From a virus, in the IMG/VR virus record IMGVR_UViG_3300021960_000427, positions 1 through 26,710 of that record: a stretch of 26,710 nucleotides of DNA. The stretch is one strand, 5' to 3'. Both the position numbers and the translations under genes were made by a program. The number at the start of each line of letters is the position of its first letter. Positions within the stretch are counted from its first letter, which is position 1. Under the pieces are notes generated by a model. The model ran no database searches. It was not told the origin of the DNA and saw nothing but the letters and a program-made list of their open reading frames with translations. Positions 16,749 through 23,143 of the stretch are shown here, piece after piece.

Positions 16749-18157
16749 TGTTTTGGAAACCAGATCCAAATAAAAAATATAAAAAAATTGCCACAAAGAT
16801 TGGAAAAGGTTTTTGTTCAGCAAAGTGGAATCATGTAAGCATACACTTACATACAGGTGACAATCATAGTTGCTATCATCCTAGTATGCATAAAGTTAGT
16901 TTAGATGAATTAAAAGAAAATCCAAGCGCATTACATAATAGCAAATATAAAAAAGAACAACGCAAAATGATGTTAAACGACGAGCGTCCGCCCGAGTGTA
17001 GCTATTGTTGGGCATTAGAAGATTCTGGCTCACTTAGTGACAGACATTTTAGAAGTGCCGAGTTTGAAGAAATGGAGAAAGGCACAGTAGATAAATTAAA
17101 ATCCATGCCGTGGGATGCTGATGTGGCTCCTAAATATTTAGAAGTTAATTTTGGTAATGAATGCCAAATGAAATGTAGTTACTGTACTCCTAGTATTAGT
17201 AGTGCTTGGGAAAACGAATTTAATAAGTTTGGTGATTACCCTTTACTCCAAAATAGAAATAAAAGACAATATCATGCCAACAATAAAAATCGCGAACAGT
17301 GGATTTACAAAGAAAAGAATAACCCTTATATTGAAGCATTTTGGAAATGGTTTCCAGACATATATCCTCAATTACACACTTTGCGTGTAACAGGTGGTGA
17401 ACCGTTGTTAAGCAGTAACGTATTCAAAGTGATGGATTATATGGAAAAGAATCCTAATCCAAAATTAGAATTTAGTGTAAATTCCAATATGTGTGTTCCT
17501 CAAAGAAATCTTAATAAGTTTATAGACAAGGTTACTGTATTAACACAGCATAAAAAAATAGATAGAGTACAACTGTTTACTAGTATTGACACCTGGGGTG
17601 ATCAAGCTGAATATATTAGAAATGGTTTAAATTTGGAACTATGGGAAAAGAATGTAGATACGTTCATGAAAGCAGTTCCTAACGCACAGTGCGGACTTAT
17701 GATCACCGTAAATTTCATGTCTGTGCACCGTTTTAAGGGTCTGCTAGCGCGGATCTTGGAGTGGAAGCACAAATATAACACCTTAACACACAATCGCTTT
17801 ACAATAGACACTCCGTACTTGTTAGAGCCCGAACATTTGAGCTTACAAATACTAGACGATGATCATTTGGATACAATGTATGACTGCTTAGATTTTATGA
17901 AACAAAATACCAAAAATTGGAACTTCAAGTATTTTAGTGATACAGATGTAACAAAATGGGAACGTGTTATAAAATGGGTAGAAAGTAACCGATTTACAGG
18001 CGATCGTTTACTTGAGAATAGAGTTGATTTTTTAAGATTTGTTGATGAACACGATAAAAGACGAGGAACGAACTTTTTAAGAACGTTCCCCGAATTGACA
18101 GATTTTTATAATAAATGTATTACTCACGCAAATCCATTGCCATTGGGAAAATTTTAG
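16748..18157 (+). CDS. Radical SAM enzyme with N-terminal twitch/SPASM-like Cys domain
   Basis: This 469-residue enzyme has the radical SAM cluster motif C139-x3-C143-x2-C146 (CQMKCSYC) and the SAM-binding TGGEP at 215-219. Before the barrel lie four cysteines (C23, C42, C84, C87), in GFCSAKWNH, SCYHP and PPECSYCW, as in the twitch domain that binds an extra Fe-S cluster; the spacing SLDELKENPSA and MMLNDERPPEC is typical of that domain. Twitch and SPASM enzymes usually modify peptides or proteins. The substrate is unknown. It closes the glycosyltransferase operon. A stretch near 17690-17775 uses clearly more GC-rich codons than the rest. The last 38 bases overlap thyX on the other strand. 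Confidence 0.85.
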   Translation: MFWKPDPNKKYKKIATKIGKGFCSAKWNHVSIHLHTGDNHSCYHPSMHKVSLDELKENPSALHNSKYKKEQRKMMLNDERPPECSYCWALEDSGSLSDRHFRSAEFEEMEKGTVDKLKSMPWDADVAPKYLEVNFGNECQMKCSYCTPSISSAWENEFNKFGDYPLLQNRNKRQYHANNKNREQWIYKEKNNPYIEAFWKWFPDIYPQLHTLRVTGGEPLLSSNVFKVMDYMEKNPNPKLEFSVNSNMCVPQRNLNKFIDKVTVLTQHKKIDRVQLFTSIDTWGDQAEYIRNGLNLELWEKNVDTFMKAVPNAQCGLMITVNFMSVHRFKGLLARILEWKHKYNTLTHNRFTIDTPYLLEPEHLSLQILDDDHLDTMYDCLDFMKQNTKNWNFKYFSDTDVTKWERVIKWVESNRFTGDRLLENRVDFLRFVDEHDKRRGTNFLRTFPELTDFYNKCITHANPLPLGKF

Positions 18158-18803
18158 CAATAGTTTTAGCACAAGCATGAGCAATGTCCATATGTTCCTG
18201 TTGTGTGCCATTAGCACCACGTAGTTCAATATAATGTATCCAACTACGAAGTGTTCCGTTCATATACAAACGTGTTTTTGTACAACCTTCTGGTAATACA
18301 GCACGAGCTTGTTCTTTAGCAATACCGTTTTCGATTGCCCACTCGTATGCTTCTTTAGCCGCCGCAATAACTTTTTCTTGTTGCGATTCCCAATCATTAA
18401 TTAGATTCATATCTTGTTGTGTTGTACCCAACGCAATAGAATTTTGTCTATTTTTTGGATCTTGTAGTCGTGCTTCACGCAGTACAAATTGATCTCCGAA
18501 CTCTGCCGGATCAGCATAACGCTGACTAAACTCTTGGAAACTAAACGAACGATGTCTTACAATTTGATGAGCAATGTCACGTGTAGTATTAATTTCTAAA
18601 CAAGCACTAACCATTTCAAGTGGTGACCAGTGGGCATGTTTAATCAAATACCTGATAAGTTTTTCCGAAGTTTCTTTATTCATCTGATTTGATGGATTAG
18701 AAACCCTAGCACAGTAAGCAATTAAATCCTGTACATCTCTTAAATGCTCAGCAGTTAATCCTTCTTCTGGCTGTGAATATGAAATCAATTTTACTTGTGT
18801 CAT
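18120..18803 (-). CDS. thyX: Flavin-dependent thymidylate synthase ThyX
   Basis: This 227-residue protein makes dTMP from dUMP using FAD, NADPH and methylene-tetrahydrofolate, supplying thymidine for phage DNA. The ThyX signature RHR-x7-S-x-R is intact at R83-R95 (RHRSFSFQEFSQR), and the C-terminal LPEGCTKTRLYMNGTLRSW...LR region carries the conserved substrate-binding arginines. Length is usual for the family (about 210-250). The start ATG overlaps the stop of the upstream gene (ATGA) and has GAGGGA as ribosome site. It is the last gene of the minus-strand block and ends inside the radical SAM gene of the opposite strand. ThyX is common in marine T4-like phages, whereas T4 itself uses ThyA-type Td. 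Confidence 0.95.
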   Translation of the reverse strand: MTQVKLISYSQPEEGLTAEHLRDVQDLIAYCARVSNPSNQMNKETSEKLIRYLIKHAHWSPLEMVSACLEINTTRDIAHQIVRHRSFSFQEFSQRYADPAEFGDQFVLREARLQDPKNRQNSIALGTTQQDMNLINDWESQQEKVIAAAKEAYEWAIENGIAKEQARAVLPEGCTKTRLYMNGTLRSWIHYIELRGANGTQQEHMDIAHACAKTIAKIFPMAMDLRE

Positions 18804-19117
18804 TCGTCCCTCAATATATTTTTTGTTTGATCTTCGATATCGGCTTTTAGTTTATTGATGTTGATGTTAAAATTAATAGATTTGACTTCTGATGCGATTT
18901 CTTTTAAGGCTGACGTTAACTTAGCAACTATTTCGTTTTCGCTTGAAAAAGGCAGTTGCTCAGTTATGTCAACCTCCCATATACGACCATCACCAAACTT
19001 AATCTCAACACCGTGAATATACCGTATTGGCATACTCTTCATGTAAATGTGTTCGAAAACTTCCGGCCAGTGTTTAATAAATTCTTCTGGCGGACGGTAA
19101 GGTTTCTTATCAGACAC
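18800..19117 (-). CDS. Conserved phage protein of unknown function
   Basis: This 105-residue protein is read from a GTG start that lies in the overlap with the stop of the upstream gene (GTGTCTGA); GAAGA upstream may act as ribosome site. The N-terminal half (PPEEFIKHWPEVFEHIY, then GVEIKFGDGRIWEVDI) looks like a small alpha/beta unit, and the second half is a long helix with repeated Ile/Asn/Lys, possibly a coiled coil. I remember a similar short protein next to thyX in T4-like cyanophages, with no assigned role. No enzyme motif is seen. The context is nucleotide and DNA metabolism. Confidence 0.65.
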   Translation of the reverse strand: MSDKKPYRPPEEFIKHWPEVFEHIYMKSMPIRYIHGVEIKFGDGRIWEVDITEQLPFSSENEIVAKLTSALKEIASEVKSINFNININKLKADIEDQTKNILRDE

Positions 19118-19730
19118 TTACATCTTCTTTTTTCTTAACAGCGGTTTTTTTCTTAGTTGGTACAAGTGATTCTGCTTGACGTCTTAGTTCTGCCGCTTCT
19201 TTGCTTAGTCTATCTGCTTGTGAGCGATATGATTTAGCAAGGTCTTCATCAGTTAGAGGAGCATCTAGATCCTGTCTAACTTCTGTTGGTGCTTGTTCGG
19301 TTGTAGCAGTTGGCATTTCTTTAGCAGTAGCAACAGTTTCTTCTGTTTCTGTAACTGATAGTTGATCAACGGTCACACCTTTTTGTTCAGCAATCATCTG
19401 ATTTAATTCAGATAATACAACAGTGTTTGAATTTGTTGGTGTCATAATTACACCACTTGTACTAACTTTTTTCAATCTACCGTCGGTATGTAGTGCCATA
19501 AGCATTTGTCTACCGTCTGGAAAATAGCGTCTTGAAAGAACGTCAGCAAGTTCGTTTGCTGTTTGTGCTTGATTGCTTTCTACTACTTTCATTAATTCAT
19601 CGTGTTGTGCGTCTGTTAAACGAGCAACATCAACAACAAGTGCATTATCTGATTCTCCAGGTAATGTACGATATGCTACTAATACTTTAGCATTGTTGTT
19701 TTTCATTTTACCTACATGTTTTAAAGCCAT
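19110..19730 (-). CDS. Conserved T4-like marine phage protein
   Basis: I start this at ATG 19730 (206 residues, MALKHVGKMKNNN) because GGAGAAAGTT directly precedes it. The open frame runs 90 bases further upstream, but that part is the complement-frame shadow of the Pro/Ala/Gln tail of the previous gene and looks non-natural (a His/Lys/Arg run). The N-terminal 130 residues are well ordered (VLVAYRTLPGES, HDELMKVVES, RYFPDGRQMLMALH, VVLSELNQMIAEQKGV) and match a protein I remember as conserved in cyanophages, of unknown role. The last 75 residues are acidic, then a helix, then a Lys-rich tail (KKKTAVKKKED). It may be a virion or DNA-associated protein, but I cannot say which. Confidence 0.7.
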   Translation of the reverse strand: MALKHVGKMKNNNAKVLVAYRTLPGESDNALVVDVARLTDAQHDELMKVVESNQAQTANELADVLSRRYFPDGRQMLMALHTDGRLKKVSTSGVIMTPTNSNTVVLSELNQMIAEQKGVTVDQLSVTETEETVATAKEMPTATTEQAPTEVRQDLDAPLTDEDLAKSYRSQADRLSKEAAELRRQAESLVPTKKKTAVKKKEDVSV

Positions 19731-19740
19731 AACTTTCTCC

Positions 19741-20040
19741 TTACTGCGCTGGTTGCGCCGGTTGTTGTGCTCCTTGATCTGCTGGTGCTTGTGCCGGTGC
19801 TTGTGCCGGTGCTTGTTCACCTTCTGGCTGTTTTGGAGTAACTGATTCTAGGAAAGTATTAAGTTTATTAAAAACTTTTCCTACAGCTTCTAGTTCATTT
19901 GCTCTAAAAGCGCCACGAGTTGATGCTACATCAATAATTGTTTTGATAGCATTGAGATCGTTAATTGTTAATTCAGCTGGAGCTCCTGCTGGCGTTGCTT
20001 CTGCCTTGGGTGCTTCTGCCTGTTTATTTTCATCTGTCAT
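19741..20040 (-). CDS. Small conserved phage protein with PAQ-repeat tail
   Basis: This 99-residue protein starts after AAGGAGATAAAA, a strong ribosome site. A core of about 40 residues (LTINDLNAIKTIIDVASTRGAFRANELEAVGKVFNKLN) lies between an Ala/Pro/Glu-rich N-terminus and a C-terminal tail of PAQ and APA repeats (about 25 residues). I remember the core (LxxxDLxxxxxxIDxAxxRGxFxxxELxxVGxxYxKL) from T4-like cyanophages, role unknown. The tail should be disordered. The gene lies 10 bases upstream of the 19730 gene with matching orientation, so the two are probably co-expressed. Confidence 0.7.
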   Translation of the reverse strand: MTDENKQAEAPKAEATPAGAPAELTINDLNAIKTIIDVASTRGAFRANELEAVGKVFNKLNTFLESVTPKQPEGEQAPAQAPAQAPADQGAQQPAQPAQ

Positions 20041-20042
20041 TT

Positions 20043-20300
20043 TTATCTCCTTGTATATGGACAGGCTAACGTAAAGTAAGTTAGCTCTTTTTCGTCTTCA
20101 AATCCAACAGCGGTTTTAGTACCGCTATTATCTTCTTTAACTATTAAACAATATCTACCTTTCAATTTGTACTCTATCCAATTTTGAACAGCATTATCCC
20201 ATAGCCATTCATTAGATCCTAGTGTAAACATATGAAAGTGAGCTGGTGCCCATTTTAGTTTACGCTTGTTCAAAATGCTTAAAGGTGATATGTCTAACAT
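20043..20300 (-). CDS. Small conserved phage protein of unknown function
   Basis: This 85-residue protein runs from ATG 20300 and ends two bases before the next ATG region. It has a compact alpha/beta look: RKLKWAPAHFHMFTLG, then NAVQNWIEYKLKGRYCLIVKED, then AVGFEDEKELTYFTLAC. I remember similar small proteins (WIExxxKGRY core) in T4-like cyanophages, none with a known role. No clear Shine-Dalgarno precedes the ATG; a TTTAAATA box lies only six bases upstream. A start at the internal ATG of HFHMFTLG is possible but would cut the conserved-looking front. No membrane segment. Confidence 0.6.
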   Translation of the reverse strand: MLDISPLSILNKRKLKWAPAHFHMFTLGSNEWLWDNAVQNWIEYKLKGRYCLIVKEDNSGTKTAVGFEDEKELTYFTLACPYTRR

Positions 20301-20306
20301 TTGTTG

Positions 20307-20314
20307 TATTTAAA
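20307..20314 (-). promoter_or_regulatory. Possible T4-type late promoter box (7 of 8)
   Basis: Read on the minus strand, TTTAAATA has one mismatch to TATAAATA. It falls in a 34-base gap, six bases before the 20300 start, so a transcript from it would be almost leaderless. In DNA this AT-rich, a 7-of-8 match is expected by chance fairly often, so this is weak. Confidence 0.25.
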
Positions 20315-20334
20315 TAATAGTAGTTAATGATTGC

Positions 20335-20727
20335 TTAATCCTGGATCAAGCGTTGCCGTAATGCTCTTGTATATCCAAACTTTTTAACATCTCCACTAAA
20401 AAGATAAAGTTCAAAAGCTGATCTTTCCGAAAACACTGTGATATCCTTCTTTGTTATGTAGTATGGTGTTTCAATAAATTTATCTAACCAAATTAAGATT
20501 TGAGGTGTAATAGTAAACTTACCTGGAAACTTAACAACATATGATTTAAGTTTAGCATCTTTTACTATAAAGTCAAGTCCTTTTTCCGTTAGACGCAGAC
20601 CTCCGGACTCTTTAGATCTTAAGTTATACCACCATTCTGTGATTTTTTCTTTTACTAAGTTGTCGGTTGGGAGGATGTCAGCGGCTTGTAAAAATTTTCT
20701 AGTATAATCATCTTTGTTGATCATCAC
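20335..20727 (-). CDS. Conserved T4-like marine phage protein
   Basis: The reading frame opens with GTG 20727 directly followed by ATG 20724; either could be the start (about 130 residues). Conserved-looking segments are EWWYNLRSKESGGLRLTEKG, KFPGKFTITPQILIWLDKF, PYYITKKDITVFSER and FSGDVKKFGYTRAL. I remember the WWYNLRSKESGGLRLTxxG core in T4-like cyanophages, unnamed. It is basic and could be a small nucleic-acid-binding or winged-helix-like protein; that is only an impression. The start overlaps the end of the 21010 gene by about 20 bases, which implies coupling. Confidence 0.65.
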   Translation of the reverse strand: MMINKDDYTRKFLQAADILPTDNLVKEKITEWWYNLRSKESGGLRLTEKGLDFIVKDAKLKSYVVKFPGKFTITPQILIWLDKFIETPYYITKKDITVFSERSAFELYLFSGDVKKFGYTRALRQRLIQD

Positions 20728-21010
20728 TTTTTAGTACTTCGCCTTTTGTTAATTTAACTACTTCGAAGCTTTCAGTTTTAAACATTCTATTCAATTTTCT
20801 AGCCAAGTTATGTGCGTGTCCTGGATTTGAAAAAGATACCTTTTTATATTTAGGTCCGGGATAGCTAGTAACTAGACTGCCGCTCTTTAAATTGAAAGGA
20901 GAACCGTTGTAAAACACAGCCCAGATTGCTTCTGCTTCGAGAATCTGTTCTACTTTATATGTGTCTTTATTAGCAAATTCTAATAAGACCTTTGGCTTTG
21001 GTCTACTCAT
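20708..21010 (-). CDS. Small conserved phage protein of unknown function
   Basis: This 100-residue protein starts at ATG 21010 with AAAAGGA upstream. It contains KVLLEFANKDTYKVEQILEAEAIWAVFY in two parts around a helix, then SYPGPKYKKVSFSNPGHAHNLARKLNRMF, segments I remember as highly conserved in T4-like cyanophages. No known domain is obvious. It may be a compact alpha/beta protein, basic in its second half. A late-type promoter box (GATAAATA) lies 31 bases upstream in the only sizeable gap nearby, so this gene may begin a late transcript covering the genes down to thyX. Function unknown. Confidence 0.65.
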   Translation of the reverse strand: MSRPKPKVLLEFANKDTYKVEQILEAEAIWAVFYNGSPFNLKSGSLVTSYPGPKYKKVSFSNPGHAHNLARKLNRMFKTESFEVVKLTKGEVLKSDDQQR

Positions 21011-21041
21011 TATACGTAATCCTTTTAATTAACTACGCATA

Positions 21042-21049
21042 TATTTATC
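21042..21049 (-). promoter_or_regulatory. T4-type late promoter box (7 of 8), minus strand
   Basis: Read on the minus strand, GATAAATA has one mismatch to TATAAATA and lies in a 42-base intergenic gap, 31 bases before the 21010 start. It leaves a leader long enough for AAAAGGA. As at 9552 and 11380, CGTA follows within a few bases. Confidence 0.5.
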
Positions 21050-21052
21050 CCT

Positions 21053-21295
21053 TTAGAACTCGCCGCCGTCCATCTTGACATCAATAGTCTGTTCTGCTAT
21101 AGTCAATTTGTCTATTTTAGAACCTATATTGCTAATAGTTTGTGATAGTTTTGATGATATAAGAGCTAAATCGTAAACTAACTCTTTTCCTTCAGATAAT
21201 GTGATTTTAATCTCTTTTTGATTTGCTTGTTCTGCTGTTTTAATACGTTGTACTAGTTTCTCAATACTAGGTACTCTATCAGGTAAGTTACTCAT
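21053..21295 (-). CDS. Small conserved phage protein of unknown function
   Basis: This 80-residue protein starts at ATG 21295 in an ATGA overlap with the upstream gene. It is mainly helical: an N-terminal helix (SIEKLVQRIKTAEQANQK), a short strand region (KEIKITLSEGKELVYDLALI), and a long helix with regular Ile/Leu spacing (SSKLSQTISNIGSKIDKL), probably a short coiled coil. A short acidic end (DVKMDGGEF) follows. No catalytic motif. A strong-looking sigma70-type promoter on the opposite strand lies within its last codons. Coding is supported by overlap and frame; role unknown. Confidence 0.6.
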   Translation of the reverse strand: MSNLPDRVPSIEKLVQRIKTAEQANQKEIKITLSEGKELVYDLALISSKLSQTISNIGSKIDKLTIAEQTIDVKMDGGEF

Positions 21296-21765
21296 TTTGA
21301 AACCTTTGATAACATAGATCTCATTTCCATCTCTGTTTTAAATGGTCCTTTGTAATCATATCGTTGTAGTGTAATTAATTTAGGGCAAAAACTTTTTACC
21401 CAACCTTTGTCAAATCTAATTGTGTAATATCCAGCACAATATAAACTTTTTGAATCCTTACTTTTTGTAAACAGCGGAAGTTTTTTCTTAATATCGTACA
21501 TGCTATTGTGTGGCTTTGTACTAGTAGAAAAGCCATGTACTTCATTAGGTTTAGCATCGTCTGCTTCTTTTTTAATTTTTACAACAAAAAAGTCTTTTCC
21601 AAACTGTTGTAGAATACTTTTTCTATTTGGAAAAAATTGTACTCCGTTTTCGTTGCTCATAACAAATCTTGTTTCGTCTTTGCGAAGAGTAGCAAACTTT
21701 TCTCCGTCTTGTTCAACGATCCAAAACTTGTTTTCAATAATTGGTTTAGCAATTAATGTTGTCAT
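21292..21765 (-). CDS. Conserved T4-like marine phage protein
   Basis: This 157-residue protein starts at ATG 21765 in a 4-base overlap with the 5' nuclease gene, with GAGG just upstream. The front (KPIIENKFWIVEQDGEKFATLRK) and the back (LYCAGYYTIRFDKGWVKSFCPKLITLQRYDYKGPFKTEMEM) match a family I remember as widespread in T4-like cyanophages; a Lys-rich variable loop joins them. It has no known enzyme motif. Its constant place next to the RNase H-like nuclease suggests a replication or DNA-maintenance role. That is inferred from context only. Confidence 0.7.
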   Translation of the reverse strand: MTTLIAKPIIENKFWIVEQDGEKFATLRKDETRFVMSNENGVQFFPNRKSILQQFGKDFFVVKIKKEADDAKPNEVHGFSTSTKPHNSMYDIKKKLPLFTKSKDSKSLYCAGYYTIRFDKGWVKSFCPKLITLQRYDYKGPFKTEMEMRSMLSKVSK

Positions 21766-22751
21766 TGTGGGTACCTCGCATTTAATGGTTCAGCATAGCT
21801 TTGTGCTTGATCCGCAATTTTCTGTAGATCAAACAAATTACAAAACTTCATAAGTCGGATACCAACTTGACTTATGTTTTTATTTTCTTCGATGCTTTCA
21901 GCAATAGTTGTAGCTATTACTTTTTTAATATCATCAGGCTGTGCTGACAAGTCAATAAGTTTTTTATTACGTTCATAGTCTTCTAGTACACGATGTTCTT
22001 GACCATTATGATCAGTCCAACGCTGTAGCATTAGATTATTCCAATTGAATCCTTTAGTATTACGATCTTCAAATGCTTCAGTTAGTCCGACTTTGTTTTT
22101 TGATCCCTTCGTTCTAACTCCCGGATAAGCTGAGAAAACGTTGTCACTTGTGTCTCCTCGCATACACTTTTGGAAGAGGAGCCACTCTGGGTTTGGTGCT
22201 TTTTTTGGCTCTCCAGTTTTTTTGTCTTTGACGGGGTTCCCTTTGGCATCATAATATCCTTCATATGTAATGGTTGTCTCGCTTACTCCATTGTATTGTT
22301 TTACATTAGGAGCGATGAGTTGTTCAAAGTCACTATCTGTAGAAATGATAATATGATTATCATTAGGGTGACTCTGTACCCAGCCAGCAATTAGATCGTC
22401 TGCTTCTAGCTGTGGATTTTGTAAAACACTACAGTTTGTTTTTTCATTAATGAAGTCTTTGAATGTATCAAAAGATTCCCAAAATAGTTTATCTTCTTCT
22501 TGTTCACGTTCAGTAAGTGCGGCACGAGCAACTTGTCTATTACGCTTGTAAGGCTCATAATAGTCCTTGCGCCAGCTTCTACCTTCTAGGCAAAACACAA
22601 CATGATCACCATTAAAGTCTTTCCATGCCTTTCTAATGCTGTTTAGTGTAATGTGAAATGCCATGCCGATTTTAATCTCAGCATCGCCTCTAACTACGTG
22701 TCTAGCACGGAAAAATGTATTTGCTGTGTCTACTAGAATATATGTACTCAT
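21762..22751 (-). CDS. rnh: RNase H / 5'-3' exonuclease of the FEN family (T4 Rnh-like)
   Basis: This 329-residue nuclease, close to T4 Rnh (305), should remove RNA primers and flaps from lagging-strand fragments. Metal-binding acids of the FEN/RNase H type are visible: ILVDTAN with D8, then the LEGRSWRKDYYEPYKRNR arch region at 55-72, EADD at 116-119, STDSD at 137-141, and GDTSDN at 199-204 followed by YPGVRTKG, the helix-turn DNA-binding motif. All appear intact. It starts at ATG 22751 within an ATGA overlap, so it is coupled to the upstream gene. The product acts with the phage clamp and ssDNA-binding protein, encoded elsewhere. Confidence 0.9.
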   Translation of the reverse strand: MSTYILVDTANTFFRARHVVRGDAEIKIGMAFHITLNSIRKAWKDFNGDHVVFCLEGRSWRKDYYEPYKRNRQVARAALTEREQEEDKLFWESFDTFKDFINEKTNCSVLQNPQLEADDLIAGWVQSHPNDNHIIISTDSDFEQLIAPNVKQYNGVSETTITYEGYYDAKGNPVKDKKTGEPKKAPNPEWLLFQKCMRGDTSDNVFSAYPGVRTKGSKNKVGLTEAFEDRNTKGFNWNNLMLQRWTDHNGQEHRVLEDYERNKKLIDLSAQPDDIKKVIATTIAESIEENKNISQVGIRLMKFCNLFDLQKIADQAQSYAEPLNARYPQ

Positions 22752-23134
22752 GATACTTCTGCTTTACCTTTATCAATTGGTGTTATGTTTATAAACCCTG
22801 CGTCAGCTTTAGTATCTTGCCCTTGTTCTTCTAAAATATTACGAGCTAGATCTTTAAACCAACGATCGACGATTTCTTCTTCTGGATCACCGTCATATCC
22901 ATAACCTTCTTGTCTTAATTTTAACACAAAATGTTCGTTCCAGTCAAGTTCAAAGAATCCGTTTTTAACATTTTCTGGATTAATTTGTGTGTCAAGTACA
23001 GCAACCCAAGGTTCTTTCTTCTTTGTCGCCGCTTTCTTTTGTTTTTCTAAAAGTTCACGATGTTCATCTTTCGGAGACTTAGTTGTACTTTTCTTAGTCT
23101 CGTCTTTCTTAAACATTTTCTTTATAAAGTCCAT
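22748..23134 (-). CDS. Conserved phage protein with Lys-rich N-terminus
   Basis: This 128-residue protein has AAGGAAAAG before ATG 23134. Its first 45 residues are dominated by Lys, Asp and Glu and should be disordered. The rest is compact: EPWVAVLDTQINPENVKNGFFELDWNEHFVLKL in pieces, then GYDGDPEEEIVDRWFKDLARNI. I remember this core (GFFELDWNxxFxxxL, GDPEEEIVDRWF) from T4-like cyanophages, of unknown function. It lies between QueE and the nuclease and overlaps the latter by four bases. No catalytic motif. Confidence 0.65.
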   Translation of the reverse strand: MDFIKKMFKKDETKKSTTKSPKDEHRELLEKQKKAATKKKEPWVAVLDTQINPENVKNGFFELDWNEHFVLKLRQEGYGYDGDPEEEIVDRWFKDLARNILEEQGQDTKADAGFINITPIDKGKAEVS

Positions 23135-23143
23135 AACTTTTCC

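Noticed and set aside
19731-19820. Upstream extension of the 19730 gene
   Set aside because: It reads the complement-frame shadow of the PAQ tail (a His/Lys/Arg run), and a strong ribosome site precedes ATG 19730.
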